Assembly: GCF_900637025.1 (NCBI RefSeq)
Contig: NZ_LR134336.1
Coordinates: 822,001-886,000, forward strand
Source of the DNA: Streptococcus oralis ATCC 35037
GTDB taxonomy: Bacteria > Bacillota > Bacilli > Lactobacillales > Streptococcaceae
DNA: 64,000 nt
Direction: 5' to 3'
The translations under genes and the position numbers were made by a program. The notes beneath the pieces were generated by a model. It did no database searches and was not told the DNA's origin. It saw only the letters and a list, made by a program, of their open reading frames with translations. This document shows positions 1 through 9,056 of the stretch, piece after piece. Numbering within the stretch: the first letter of the stretch is position 1; every line of letters starts with the position of its first letter.

Positions 1-2
1 TG

Positions 3-11
3 TGATATAAT
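3..11 (+). promoter_or_regulatory. extended -10 promoter of tarI operon
   Basis: TG-A-TATAAT (TATAAT at 6-11) lies about 44 bases before the tarI start. Any -35 element or upstream operator lies outside the window. Confidence 0.55.
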
Positions 12-54
12 AGATGATAATGAGTTTTTTAGAATAAACTAAAGGAGAATATAA

Positions 55-762
55 ATGATCTATGCAGGAATCCTAGCCGGAGGAACTGGCACACGCATGG
101 GAATCAGTAATTTACCAAAACAATTCTTGGAGTTGGGTGATCGTCCTATTTTGATCCACACAATTGAAAAATTTGTTTTGGAACCAAGTATTGAAAAAAT
201 TGTAGTTGGAGTTCATGGAGATTGGGTATCTCATGCTGAGGACTTGGTTGACAAGTATCTTTCTCTTCACAAGGATCGCATCATCATTACAAAGGGTGGT
301 GCTGATCGCAATACCAGTATCGAGAAGATTATAGAAGCTATTGATGCCTACCGTCCAATCACTCCAGAAGATATCGTGATTACGCATGACTCTGTTCGTC
401 CTTTTATCACACTTCGCATGATTCAGGACAATATCAAACTGGCTCAAAATCATGATGCAGTTGACACAGTAGTAGAAGCAGTTGATACCATTGTTGAAAG
501 TACTAATGGTCAATTTATCACGGATATTCCAAATCGTGCTCACCTCTATCAAGGTCAAACGCCTCAGACTTTCCGCTGCAAAGATTTCATGGATTTGTAT
601 GGTTCCCTATCTGATCAAGAAAAGGAAATCCTGACGGATGCATGTAAGATTTTTGTTATCAAAGGGAAGGATGTTGCCCTAGCTAAAGGGGAGTATTCAA
701 ACCTTAAAATCACAACAGTAACAGACTTGAAAATCGCGAAAAGCATGATTGAGAAAGACTAA
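55..762 (+). CDS. tarI: ribitol-5-phosphate cytidylyltransferase TarI
   Basis: Makes CDP-ribitol from CTP and ribitol-5-phosphate for teichoic-acid synthesis in the cytoplasm. The 235-residue protein has the IspD/TarI-type nucleotidyltransferase start (AGILAGGTGTRMG, residues 4-16), followed by PKQFLEL. A strong AAGGAG ribosome site precedes the ATG. IspD itself, of the MEP pathway, is the alternative for this fold, but the next gene is the TarJ reductase and the choline genes follow, which fixes the teichoic-acid role. First gene of the tarIJ-licABC operon. Confidence 0.93.
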   Translation: MIYAGILAGGTGTRMGISNLPKQFLELGDRPILIHTIEKFVLEPSIEKIVVGVHGDWVSHAEDLVDKYLSLHKDRIIITKGGADRNTSIEKIIEAIDAYRPITPEDIVITHDSVRPFITLRMIQDNIKLAQNHDAVDTVVEAVDTIVESTNGQFITDIPNRAHLYQGQTPQTFRCKDFMDLYGSLSDQEKEILTDACKIFVIKGKDVALAKGEYSNLKITTVTDLKIAKSMIEKD

Positions 763-766
763 GGCT

Positions 767-1789
767 ATGATTAATCAAATTTATCAACTGACCAAACCAA
801 AGTTTATCAATGTAAAATATCAAGAAGAAGACATTGATCAGAAGAATCATATCCTTATTCGTCCAAATTATATGGCGGTTTGTCATGCGGATCAACGTTA
901 CTATCAAGGGAAACGCGATCCAAAGATATTGGCTAAAAAGCTCCCAATGGCCATGATTCACGAGTCTTGTGGAACTGTTATTTCCGATCCAACTGGGACT
1001 TATGAAGTCGGTCAAAAGGTAGTTATGATTCCCAATCAACCGCCTATGCAGAGTGACAAGGAATTCTACGAGAACTACATGACAGGAACCTACTTCCTAT
1101 CTAGTGGTCACGATGGTTTTATGCGAGAATTTGTCTCTCTTCCAAAAGACCGAGTCGTTTCTTATAATGACATTGAGGACACAGTTGCAGCCATTACAGA
1201 GTTTGTAAGTGTTGGTATGCATGCTGTGGATCGATTCCTGCATCTTGCTCATAGCAAGCGAGAGCGCATCGCTGTTATTGGAGATGGTAGTTTGGCCTTT
1301 GTGGTTGCGAATATTATCAATTACACTCTACCGGAAGCAGAGATTATCGTGATTGGTCGCCATTGGGAAAAACTGGAGCTCTTCTCTTTTGCAAAAGAGT
1401 GCTACATTACTGATAATATCCCAGAGGATTTGACCTTTGATCATGGATTTGAGTGTTGCGGTGGTGATGGCACAGGTCCAGCTATCAATGACTTGATTCG
1501 CTATATTCGTCCACAGGGAACGATTCTCATGATGGGAGTGAGCGAATACAAGGTTAATATCAATACACGAGATGCTTTGGAAAAAGGATTGTTATTAGTA
1601 GGCTCATCTCGTTCAGGACGCGTCGATTTTGAGAAGGCTATTCAAATGATGGAAGTCAAAAAGTTTGCAAATCGTCTGAAGAATATCCTTTATATTGAAG
1701 AGCCTGTGAGAGAAATCAAGGACATTCACCGTGTCTTTGCTACAGACCTTAATACTGCTTTTAAAACAGTATTTAAGTGGGAAGTGTAG
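767..1789 (+). CDS. tarJ: ribulose-5-phosphate reductase TarJ
   Basis: NADPH-dependent alcohol-dehydrogenase-like enzyme that reduces ribulose-5-phosphate to ribitol-5-phosphate, the TarI substrate. The 340-residue reading from ATG 767 begins MINQIYQLTKPKF, as in pneumococcal TarJ; an upstream in-frame TTG at 749 inside tarI is less likely. The zinc-dependent MDR fold is suggested by VCHADQRYYQGKRDP near the N-terminus and a nucleotide-binding stretch around IAVIGDGSLAFVVA. It lies four bases after tarI, so the two are translationally close. Confidence 0.92.
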   Translation: MINQIYQLTKPKFINVKYQEEDIDQKNHILIRPNYMAVCHADQRYYQGKRDPKILAKKLPMAMIHESCGTVISDPTGTYEVGQKVVMIPNQPPMQSDKEFYENYMTGTYFLSSGHDGFMREFVSLPKDRVVSYNDIEDTVAAITEFVSVGMHAVDRFLHLAHSKRERIAVIGDGSLAFVVANIINYTLPEAEIIVIGRHWEKLELFSFAKECYITDNIPEDLTFDHGFECCGGDGTGPAINDLIRYIRPQGTILMMGVSEYKVNINTRDALEKGLLLVGSSRSGRVDFEKAIQMMEVKKFANRLKNILYIEEPVREIKDIHRVFATDLNTAFKTVFKWEV

Positions 1790-1805
1790 AAGATGGAGGT
1801 TAATT

Positions 1806-2663
1806 GTGGAGAAACTCATCAAAGAAAAAATTTCTTCTTTACTATCTGATGAAGAGGAAGTACTCAGTGTTGAACAGTTGGGAGGCATGACCAACCAAAA
1901 CTATTTGGTTAAAACAACCAACAAACAGTATATTGTGAAATTTTTTGGTAAAGGGACTGAAAAACTCATCAATCGTCAAAATGAAAAGTACAATCTTGAA
2001 CTTTTAGAGGATTTAGATTTAGATGTCAAAAATTACCTCTTTGATATTGAGTCAGGGATTAAAGTAAATGAATACATCGAATCAGCAGTAACTCTTGATT
2101 CAACATCTATCAAATCCAAGTTTGAAAAGATTGCACCAATTTTACAAACCATCCATGCTTCAGGGAAAGAATTAAGAGGAGAATTTGCTCCTTTTGAGGA
2201 AATCAGCAAATATGAATCCTTGATTGAGGGACCTATCCCTTATGAAAACTATGAAGCTGTAAGAAAAGATGTATTTTCACTAGAAAAGAGATTGGCTGAT
2301 TTGGGTGTTGATAGAAAGTCCTGTCACATCGATTTGGTACCAGAAAACTTTATCGAGTCACCACAAGGTCGTTTGTATTTGATTGACTGGGAATACTCTT
2401 CTATGAATGACCCGATGTGGGATTTGGCAGCTCTTTTCTTAGAGTCTGAATTTACAAAGCAAGAGGAAGATGATTTCCTTTCCTACTATGAAAGTGACAA
2501 AACGCCTGTATCACGTGAGAAGATTCGTATCTATAAAATCTTGCAAGATACTATCTGGAGTTTGTGGACAGTGTACAAAGAAGCTCAAGGGGCTGATTTT
2601 GGAGATTACGGTGTCAATCGTTACCAAAGAGCTGTCGAAGGTTTGACTTATTATGGAGGTTAG
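1806..2663 (+). CDS. licA: choline kinase LicA
   Basis: Phosphorylates choline with ATP to give phosphocholine, the first step in choline decoration of teichoic acids. The aminoglycoside-phosphotransferase-like kinase motifs are visible: SCHIDLVPENF (catalytic HxDxxxxN) and YLIDWEYS (metal-binding D). I start at GTG 1806, behind GGAGG at 1795-1799, giving 285 residues beginning VEKLIKEKISSLL; an in-frame start at 1731 would lie inside tarJ. The 3' end runs up to the licB start. Confidence 0.93.
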   Translation: MEKLIKEKISSLLSDEEEVLSVEQLGGMTNQNYLVKTTNKQYIVKFFGKGTEKLINRQNEKYNLELLEDLDLDVKNYLFDIESGIKVNEYIESAVTLDSTSIKSKFEKIAPILQTIHASGKELRGEFAPFEEISKYESLIEGPIPYENYEAVRKDVFSLEKRLADLGVDRKSCHIDLVPENFIESPQGRLYLIDWEYSSMNDPMWDLAALFLESEFTKQEEDDFLSYYESDKTPVSREKIRIYKILQDTIWSLWTVYKEAQGADFGDYGVNRYQRAVEGLTYYGG

Positions 2664-2664
2664 G

Positions 2665-3543
2665 ATGAAGAATAAAAATGGTGTTTCCTTTGGTCTGCTC
2701 TCTGGTATCTTCTGGGGATTAGGTCTAACAATTAGTGCTTATATCTTTTCAATTTTTACAAATCTTTCACCTTTTGTGGTGGCTGCTGCTCATGATTTCT
2801 TGAGTATCTTTATCTTGTTAGCTTTTCTTTTGGTAAAAGAAAGAAAAGTTCGTCTCTCGATTTTCTTAAATATTCGAAATGTGAGTGTAATTATCGGTGC
2901 TTTACTAGCAGGACCTATTGGTATGCAGGCCAATCTTTATGCGGTTAAATATATCGGTAGTTCTCTAGCTTCATCTGTATCGGCTATTTACCCAGCAGTT
3001 TCAGTTTTACTAGCCTTCTTCATTTTGAAACACAAGGTTTCAAAGAATACAGTATTCGGTGTTTTCTTGATTATTGCAGCGATCATTGCTCAAACCTACA
3101 AGGTTGAACAAGTAAACTCGTTTTACATTGGGATTCTTTGTGCCCTTATCTGTGCCATTGCCTGGGGGAGTGAAAGTGTTCTCAGCTCCTATGCTATGGA
3201 AAGTGATTTAAGTGAAATTGAAGCCTTGTTAATCCGACAAGTAACCTCATTCTTGTCCTATCTAGTGATTGTGCTCTTTTCTCACCATTCATTTGCAGAA
3301 GTGGCAGATGGGCAATTATTCGGCCTCTTGATTGTATTTGCGGCCTTTGATATGATTTCCTACTTAGCTTATTATATCGCCATTAATCGCTTACAACCTG
3401 CGAAAGCGACAGGTTTGAATGTGAGCTATGTAGTTTGGACTGTCTTATTTGCAGTTATTTTCTTGGGTGCACCGCTAGATATGCTGACAATCATCACTTC
3501 ACTTATTGTTATGGCTGGTGTTTATATTATTATTAAAGAATAA
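2665..3543 (+). CDS. licB: choline permease LicB (EamA/DMT family)
   Basis: Membrane transporter thought to bring exogenous choline into the cell for LicA. It is 292 residues, almost entirely hydrophobic, with about ten predicted membrane spans and the two-fold repeated EamA architecture. ATG 2665 is chosen because GGAGG at 2656-2660 is well spaced; an in-frame ATG at 2653 overlaps licA and would lack a good ribosome site. It overlaps or abuts licA, consistent with translational coupling. Confidence 0.92.
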   Translation: MKNKNGVSFGLLSGIFWGLGLTISAYIFSIFTNLSPFVVAAAHDFLSIFILLAFLLVKERKVRLSIFLNIRNVSVIIGALLAGPIGMQANLYAVKYIGSSLASSVSAIYPAVSVLLAFFILKHKVSKNTVFGVFLIIAAIIAQTYKVEQVNSFYIGILCALICAIAWGSESVLSSYAMESDLSEIEALLIRQVTSFLSYLVIVLFSHHSFAEVADGQLFGLLIVFAAFDMISYLAYYIAINRLQPAKATGLNVSYVVWTVLFAVIFLGAPLDMLTIITSLIVMAGVYIIIKE

Positions 3544-3554
3544 AGGAGATTCGT

Positions 3555-4244
3555 GTGAAAGCGATTATTTTAGCAGCGGGCTTAGGAACTCGTCTACGCC
3601 CTATGACTGAAAATACCCCAAAAGCTTTGGTTAAGGTTAATCAAAAACCCTTGGTAGAATACCAAATCGAGTTTTTGAAAGAGAGAGGAATTGATGAGAT
3701 TATCATCGTTGTCGGTTACCTCAAGGAACAATTTGACTACCTAAAAGAAAAATATGGTGTTCGTTTAGTCTTTAACGACAAGTATGCTGATTACAATAAC
3801 TTTTACTCACTTTATCTAGTAAAAGAAGATTTGGCTAACAGCTACGTCATCGATGCAGATAACTATCTTTTCAAAAATATGTTTCGAAACGATCTTAAAC
3901 GTTCTACCTATTTCAGTGTTTATCGCGAAGACTGTACCAACGAGTGGTTCTTGGTTTACGGTGATGACTACAAGGTTCAAGATATTATAGTTGATAGCAA
4001 GGCTGGTCGCATTCTGAGCGGAGTTTCATTCTGGGATGCACCAACTGCTGAGAAGATTGTTGGCTTTATTGACAAAGCTTACGAAAGTGGTGAATTTGTT
4101 GATCTCTACTGGGACAACATGGTTAAGGATAATATCAAAGAATTAGATGTCTATGTCGAAGAATTAGAAGGAAATAGCATCTATGAAATTGATAGTGTAA
4201 AGGACTACCATAAGTTAGAAGAGATTTTATCTACTATTGAGTAA
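3555..4244 (+). CDS. licC: CTP:phosphocholine cytidylyltransferase LicC
   Basis: Activates phosphocholine to CDP-choline, the donor for LicD transferases; licD genes are not in this window. The 229-residue sugar-nucleotidyltransferase-like protein opens MKAIILAAGLGTRLRPMTEN with the GxGTRxxP nucleotide signature, and PKALVKV follows. The start is GTG at 3555 behind AAGGAG. Last gene of the operon, followed at once by a strong terminator. Confidence 0.94.
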   Translation: MKAIILAAGLGTRLRPMTENTPKALVKVNQKPLVEYQIEFLKERGIDEIIIVVGYLKEQFDYLKEKYGVRLVFNDKYADYNNFYSLYLVKEDLANSYVIDADNYLFKNMFRNDLKRSTYFSVYREDCTNEWFLVYGDDYKVQDIIVDSKAGRILSGVSFWDAPTAEKIVGFIDKAYESGEFVDLYWDNMVKDNIKELDVYVEELEGNSIYEIDSVKDYHKLEEILSTIE

Positions 4245-4250
4245 GGAAAG

Positions 4251-4277
4251 AGAAGAAGGCTTGGGCCTTCTTCTTTT
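4251..4277 (+). terminator. intrinsic terminator of tarIJ-licABC
   Basis: A perfect 10-bp stem (AGAAGAAGGC / GCCTTCTTCT) with loop TTGG is followed by a T-rich tail, 6 bases after the licC stop. Confidence 0.9.
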
Positions 4278-4348
4278 GTGTATTTTATAACAAGAATGTT
4301 TGATATTGATTGTATTCTTTAAATGAAACAAAAATTACAAAAAAATGA

Positions 4349-4365
4349 ACAAAATAAAACAAAAA
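4349..4365 (+). promoter_or_regulatory. probable LacR operator upstream of gatA
   Basis: The 17-base string ACAAAATAAAACAAAAA sits 3 bases before the gatA -35 box. The identical string occurs at 16453-16469 beside the lacR promoter and nowhere else that I noticed, which suggests a common repressor site. The AACAAA/TGTTT character resembles known LacR targets; assignment to LacR is inference. Confidence 0.55.
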
Positions 4366-4368
4366 TTA

Positions 4369-4397
4369 TTGACAACGATTTCATATAGTGTTATACT
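4369..4397 (+). promoter_or_regulatory. gatABC promoter with overlapping cre site
   Basis: TTGACA (4369-4374), 17-base spacer, TATACT (4392-4397). The bases TGACAACGATTTCA at 4370-4383 match the CcpA cre consensus TGWAANCGNTNWCA at all but one position and overlay the -35 box, so glucose repression by CcpA is expected. Confidence 0.75.
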
Positions 4398-4434
4398 TAT
4401 TACATAAAAGATAATTGAAAGAAGGGAAAATGTT

Positions 4435-4911
4435 ATGGGATTAGATCATTTCTTTGACAAAAACCTGGTGTTTTGCTTAGAAGCGGATAATCAAGAACAA
4501 CTCTTTGATCAGGTAGCAAGCTTGTTGGAAGAACGAGAAATTGTCACTCCAACTTATCGTGAAGCCTTGATCACGCGTGAAAAGTCATTTCCAACTGGTT
4601 TAGATATGGAATTTCTAGGAAAGGACTTGCCAAATGTGGCGATTCCTCATACAGATATTGTTCATAATCTAGCTGAGAAAGTGGTGGTTGTTCGATTAGA
4701 AAAACCAGTAACTTTTCACAATATGATTGCTCCTGATAAGGAAGTAGAAGTATCCCTACTCTTCTTTATCATTAACAACTCAAGTTCAAGTCAAACAAAT
4801 ATTCTGGCTCAGTTGATGGACTTTTTCACTGGAAATGGACATCTGGAAGATCTATCAAAAATTTCCGAACCAGAAAAACTTTATGCTTACATTGCTGAAG
4901 CAACCGCTTAA
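4435..4911 (+). CDS. gatA: PTS galactitol-type IIA component
   Basis: Soluble EIIA that accepts phosphate from HPr and passes it to the adjacent IIB. The 158-residue protein is of the fructose/mannitol/galactitol IIA class, with the active-site histidine in VAIPHTD (about residue 65). It heads a three-gene permease operon just upstream of lacX-lacABCD. In S. gordonii a similar permease carries galactose (and contributes to lactose uptake), so galactose is the likely substrate here; that is inference from context. Confidence 0.88.
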   Translation: MGLDHFFDKNLVFCLEADNQEQLFDQVASLLEEREIVTPTYREALITREKSFPTGLDMEFLGKDLPNVAIPHTDIVHNLAEKVVVVRLEKPVTFHNMIAPDKEVEVSLLFFIINNSSSSQTNILAQLMDFFTGNGHLEDLSKISEPEKLYAYIAEATA

Positions 4912-4948
4912 TCTTGTCTATTAAAAAATAAAATCGGAGGAAATCCAA

Positions 4949-5254
4949 ATGATTAAAATTCTTGCTGCCTGCGGTGCAGGTGTTAACTCAAGTCACCAAA
5001 TTAAAAGTGCTCTAGAAGAAGAACTTTCAAACCGTGGTTATGATGTTCACTGTGATGCCGTCATGGTGAAAGATGTAAACGAAGACCTTATCAAGGGCTA
5101 CGATATCTTTACACCAATCGCTGCAACTGACCTTGGTTTTGAACCTGGTATTCCAGTAATTGAAGCTGGACCAATCTTGTTCCGTATTCCAGCAATGAGC
5201 GCTCCAGTATTTGACAATATTGAAGCAGCTATCAAAGAACACGGACTAAGCTAA
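4949..5254 (+). CDS. gatB: PTS galactitol-type IIB component
   Basis: The 101-residue EIIB phosphocarrier has the phosphocysteine loop AACGAGVNSS near residue 8, typical of galactitol/ascorbate-type IIB proteins. It receives phosphate from GatA and transfers it to the sugar bound by GatC. A GGAGG ribosome site precedes it, and it lies 37 bases after gatA with no terminator between. Confidence 0.9.
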   Translation: MIKILAACGAGVNSSHQIKSALEEELSNRGYDVHCDAVMVKDVNEDLIKGYDIFTPIAATDLGFEPGIPVIEAGPILFRIPAMSAPVFDNIEAAIKEHGLS

Positions 5255-5308
5255 TTTATTCTTTATCTTGTTAACATTCATATAACTAAAAAAACGGGAG
5301 GAACTATT

Positions 5309-6784
5309 ATGGATGTCATTATCGAACTAGCCAATAAGATTTTCAAGCCAGTCTTGGAAATGGGTGGTCCTATCATCATGCTGATCATCTTGACAGTATT
5401 GGCCTTACTATTTGGAGTGAAATTCTCCAAAGCGCTTGAAGGTGGTATCAAACTTGCCATCGCCCTTACTGGTATCGGTGCTATCATCGGTATGCTCAAC
5501 GGAGCTTTCTCAGCATCACTTGCAAAATTCGTTGAAAATACTGGTATTCAATTGAACATCACTGACGTTGGTTGGGCACCACTTGCAACCATCACTTGGG
5601 GATCTGCATGGACACTTTACTTCTTGCTTGTAATGTTGATTGTCAACATTGTGATGCTTGCAATGAAGAAAACAGATACACTTGACGTCGATATCTTCGA
5701 TATCTGGCACTTGTCAATCACTGGTCTTTTGATCAAATGGTACGCAGACAACAATGGAGTTAGCCAAGGGGTTTCACTCTTCATCGCAACTGCAGCAGTT
5801 GTCCTTGTAGGTATTTTGAAAATCATCAACTCTGATTTGATGAAACCAACTTTCGACGACCTTCTTAATGCACCAAGTTCATCACCAATGACTTCAACTC
5901 ACATGAACTACATGATGAACCCAGTTATCATGGTCTTGGATAAAATCTTTGATAAAGTATTGCCTGGTCTCGATAAATATGACTTTGACGCTGCAAAATT
6001 GAACAAAAAAATCGGTTTCTGGGGATCTAAATTCTTTATCGGTTTCATCCTTGGTATTGTTATTGGTTTGATGGGGACTCCACACCCAGTTGCTGGAGTA
6101 GAAGGAGCTGATAAATGGGAACTTGTTATTAAAGGTTGGTTGAGCCTTGGTTTGACTGCCGGTGTAGCTTTGGAACTCTTCTCACTTATCGGATCATGGT
6201 TCATCGCAGCCGTAGAACCACTCTCACAAGGTATTACAAACGTTGCTACTAAACGTCTTCAAGGACGTAAATTCAACATCGGTCTTGACTGGCCTTTCAT
6301 CGCTGGTCGCGCTGAAATCTGGGCTTGTGCTAACGTACTTGCTCCAATCATGCTAGTAGAAGCTGTGCTTCTTTCAAACGTCGGTAATGGTATCTTGCCA
6401 CTTGCAGGTATCATCGCTATGGGTGTGACTCCAGCTCTCTTGGTTGTTACACGTGGTAAATTGCTCCGTATGATTATCTTCGGAACACTCTTGTTGCCTC
6501 TCTTCCTTCTTTCTGGTACTCTTATCGCTCCATTTGCAACTGAACTTGCTAAAGGTGTAGGTGCCTTCCCAGAAGGTGTGAGCCAAACTCAATTGATCAC
6601 TCACTCAACTCTTGAAGGACCAATTGAAAAACTATTTGGTTGGGCAATCGGTAATGCTACAACAGGTGATATCAAAGCAATCCTTGGTGCAGCAGTCTTC
6701 CTTGTATTCTATGTAGGTATCTTTGCTTGGTATAGAAAACAAATGATCAAACGTAACGAAGAATACGCAGCAAATGCTAAATAA
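5309..6784 (+). CDS. gatC: PTS galactitol-type IIC permease
   Basis: Integral membrane channel of the PTS, 491 residues, with many hydrophobic spans and the family stretch GTPHPVAGVEGADKWE in the middle. It binds and translocates the sugar, probably galactose, while GatB phosphorylates it. A GGGAGG ribosome site precedes the ATG. The operon ends with a terminator 26 bases downstream. Its codon use is rich in highly expressed-type codons, like the lac genes nearby. Confidence 0.9.
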   Translation: MDVIIELANKIFKPVLEMGGPIIMLIILTVLALLFGVKFSKALEGGIKLAIALTGIGAIIGMLNGAFSASLAKFVENTGIQLNITDVGWAPLATITWGSAWTLYFLLVMLIVNIVMLAMKKTDTLDVDIFDIWHLSITGLLIKWYADNNGVSQGVSLFIATAAVVLVGILKIINSDLMKPTFDDLLNAPSSSPMTSTHMNYMMNPVIMVLDKIFDKVLPGLDKYDFDAAKLNKKIGFWGSKFFIGFILGIVIGLMGTPHPVAGVEGADKWELVIKGWLSLGLTAGVALELFSLIGSWFIAAVEPLSQGITNVATKRLQGRKFNIGLDWPFIAGRAEIWACANVLAPIMLVEAVLLSNVGNGILPLAGIIAMGVTPALLVVTRGKLLRMIIFGTLLLPLFLLSGTLIAPFATELAKGVGAFPEGVSQTQLITHSTLEGPIEKLFGWAIGNATTGDIKAILGAAVFLVFYVGIFAWYRKQMIKRNEEYAANAK

Positions 6785-6810
6785 TTCGCTCCTATAAAAT
6801 GTAAATTGTG

Positions 6811-6860
6811 AAAACTAGGTTGTTAATTTCCTACATTGGGAGTGGCAACCTAGTTTTTTA
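6811..6860 (+). terminator. intrinsic terminator after gatC
   Basis: A perfect 12-bp stem, AAAACTAGGTTG (6811-6822) with CAACCTAGTTTT (6846-6857), has a 23-base loop and a T tail. No clear promoter follows before lacX, so lacX probably depends on readthrough. Confidence 0.85.
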
Positions 6861-6891
6861 TATAAAGATCTAAAAATAGTTGGAGAATATT

Positions 6892-7788
6892 ATGGTAATT
6901 GAAATCAAATCAGACCAGTTAACGGTCCAGTTTAAAACCTTAGGTGGCGCCTTGTCGTCGATCAAGGATCGAGAAGGCATTGAGTATCTGTGGCAAGGAG
7001 ATGCCACTTACTGGAGTGGACAAGCGCCAGTACTTTTCCCAATCTGTGGCTCTTTAAGAGAAGATATAGCCTTCTACAGTCACGAAGATGGAACGGAGAC
7101 GAAAGGAAACATTCCTCGTCACGGTTTGGTCCGTAAAAAAGAATTTGAATTAGTTGAACAGACAGAAAACAGCGTAACCTTTGCTATCGAAGATGATGAG
7201 AATACTTATCAAAACTATCCTTATCATTTCCGTCTTGAAATCACTTATAAGGTTACTGGCAAGACAGTTCGTACTCAATACAAGATTTTCAATAAAGAAA
7301 CCAGCAAGGTCATGCCATACTTTATTGGTGGACATCCAGGCTTTAATTGTCCTCTGCTAGATGGCGAAACTTATGAAGATTACTATTTAGAGTTTGAGAA
7401 AGAAGAGACTTGCTCTGTTCCACGTCCTTTCCCAGAAACAGGCATGTTAGACTTCCAAGATAGAAGTCCATGGTTGGATGGGCAAAAAGAATTAGACATT
7501 AGCTATGATTTGTTTAGCACAGATGCAGTGACTTTGGATGAGTTGCAATCCAGAACAATTGCCCTTCGTTCTCGTAAGCATGAGAAGGGATTAAAAGTAC
7601 ACTTCCAAGAGTTCTCAAATCTTGTCATTTGGTCAACTTTGAATAAGGGACCATTCATTGCTTTTGAACCATGGTCTGGCTTGTCAACATCTCTTGAAGA
7701 AGGAGATCATTTAGAAGATAAGAAAAACGTTTGTCTCTTGGAACCCGGTCAAGTAGACCAAATTGGCTTTGATATTGAAATATTTTAG
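6892..7788 (+). CDS. lacX: aldose 1-epimerase family protein LacX
   Basis: Galactose mutarotase-fold protein of 298 residues. ATG 6892 is preceded by GGAGA; an in-frame TTG at 6880 is less likely. Signature-like stretches include FPICGSL near residue 46, RHGLVRKKEFE, and GGHPGFNCPL near residue 145, where the histidine is the probable catalytic base. It likely interconverts anomers of galactose or a tagatose-pathway intermediate. Placed between the gat permease and lacABCD, as LacX is in other lactic acid bacteria; its exact substrate is not shown by sequence. Confidence 0.85.
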   Translation: MVIEIKSDQLTVQFKTLGGALSSIKDREGIEYLWQGDATYWSGQAPVLFPICGSLREDIAFYSHEDGTETKGNIPRHGLVRKKEFELVEQTENSVTFAIEDDENTYQNYPYHFRLEITYKVTGKTVRTQYKIFNKETSKVMPYFIGGHPGFNCPLLDGETYEDYYLEFEKEETCSVPRPFPETGMLDFQDRSPWLDGQKELDISYDLFSTDAVTLDELQSRTIALRSRKHEKGLKVHFQEFSNLVIWSTLNKGPFIAFEPWSGLSTSLEEGDHLEDKKNVCLLEPGQVDQIGFDIEIF

Positions 7789-7795
7789 ATAAAAA

Positions 7796-7890
7796 ACCAC
7801 AAAAACAAACATTTACTGTTGACTTTTTATAAAAATAGGAGTATATTATGTTTGTAAGCAACAAATGATGTTTGCAACAAACAAATAATC
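7796..7890 (+). promoter_or_regulatory. lacABCD promoter with flanking TGTTTG/CAAACA repeats
   Basis: TTGACT (7819-7824), 17-base spacer, TATATT (7842-7847). AACAAACA lies upstream (about 7803-7810); TGTTTGTAAGCAACAAA starts at 7850 and TGTTTGCAACAAACA follows, overlapping the probable start site. These repeats are plausible LacR operators. A leader of about 220 bases then runs to lacA. Confidence 0.7.
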
Positions 7891-8074
7891 ACTTGTTATA
7901 TTCTCTTTCGAGGAGAAAGTTTGTTTCTAGGAACTTGATTTCCTGGACTTGGATAAGGTGATATTCATCTCATTCAATCAAATTTGTCAATAAACTGCTA
8001 GAAAATCTTTTGTAGGTAAACTGCTAACTATAAAAGTCTTTACTAGCCTAGAAAAATAAAAAGGAGTATACAAT

Positions 8075-8500
8075 ATGTCTATTGTTATCGGTGCAGATGC
8101 TGCAGGTTTGAGATTGAAAGAAGTTGTGAAAGACTTCTTGGAAAAAGAAAACTTCCACGTTGTGGATGTTACAGCTGAAGGTCAAGACTTTGTTGATGTG
8201 ACTCTTGCTGTTGCTGCAGAAGTAAACAAAGAAGAACAAAATCTTGGTATCGTGATTGATGCTTATGGAGCTGGTCCATTCATGGTTGCAACTAAAATCA
8301 AAGGAATGGTTGCTGCAGAAGTATCTGACGAACGTTCAGCTTATATGACTCGTGGCCACAACAACTCACGTATGATCACTATGGGTGCACAACTTGTTGG
8401 TGATGAATTGGCTAAAAATATTGCTAAAGGATTTGTTAACGGTAAATACGACGGTGGCCGTCACCAAATTCGTGTTGATATGTTGAACAAAATGTGCTAA
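8075..8500 (+). CDS. lacA: galactose-6-phosphate isomerase subunit LacA
   Basis: With LacB forms the isomerase converting galactose-6-phosphate to tagatose-6-phosphate. It is a 141-residue RpiB/LacAB-family protein starting [16 protein letters not shown], with the DAYGAGPFM loop around residue 65 where RpiB enzymes carry a catalytic Cys/Ser-type loop. LacA subunits lack the full catalytic set, which LacB supplies. The ribosome site is AAGGAG. First gene of the tagatose pathway set. Confidence 0.93.
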   Translation: MSIVIGADAAGLRLKEVVKDFLEKENFHVVDVTAEGQDFVDVTLAVAAEVNKEEQNLGIVIDAYGAGPFMVATKIKGMVAAEVSDERSAYMTRGHNNSRMITMGAQLVGDELAKNIAKGFVNGKYDGGRHQIRVDMLNKMC

Positions 8501-8530
8501 TTAGATTACAGTAAGAAAGGTAAGTTAAAA

Positions 8531-9046
8531 ATGAGAATTGCAATTGGATGTGACCACATCGTAACAGATGAAAAAATGGCGGTTTCAGAATTTTTGAAAT
8601 CAAAAGGATATGAAGTCATCGACTTTGGTACCTATGACCACACACGTACTCACTACCCAATCTTTGGTAAAAAAGTTGGTGAAGCCGTTACAAGTGGTCA
8701 AGCTGATCTTGGGGTATGTATCTGTGGTACTGGTGTTGGTATCAACAACGCTGTTAACAAAGTTCCAGGTGTACGCTCTGCCTTGGTTCGTGATATGACA
8801 ACAGCTCTTTATGCAAAAGAACAATTGAACGCCAACGTTATTGGTTTTGGTGGTAAAATCACTGGTGAATTGCTCATGTGCGACATCATTGAAGCTTTCA
8901 TCAATGCTGAATACAAACCATCAGAAGAAAACAAAAAATTGATCGCTAAAATTGAGCACGTTGAAACTCACAATGCTCATCAAGCAGATGCAAACTTCTT
9001 TACAGAATTCCTTGAAAAATGGGATCGCGGTGAATACCACGACTAA
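8531..9046 (+). CDS. lacB: galactose-6-phosphate isomerase subunit LacB
   Basis: Catalytic partner of LacA, 171 residues, RpiB/LacAB fold. It begins [15 protein letters not shown], and the active-site loop [18 protein letters not shown] (about residues 62-79) contains the catalytic cysteine. It follows lacA by 30 bases and precedes lacC by 10, in the usual lacABCD order. Confidence 0.94.
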   Translation: MRIAIGCDHIVTDEKMAVSEFLKSKGYEVIDFGTYDHTRTHYPIFGKKVGEAVTSGQADLGVCICGTGVGINNAVNKVPGVRSALVRDMTTALYAKEQLNANVIGFGGKITGELLMCDIIEAFINAEYKPSEENKKLIAKIEHVETHNAHQADANFFTEFLEKWDRGEYHD

Positions 9047-9056
9047 GAGGTGACGC

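Noticed and set aside
1731..1805. Upstream in-frame extension of choline kinase into tarJ
   Set aside because: The predicted extra residues resemble no choline kinase, and GTG 1806 has a GGAGG site at proper distance.
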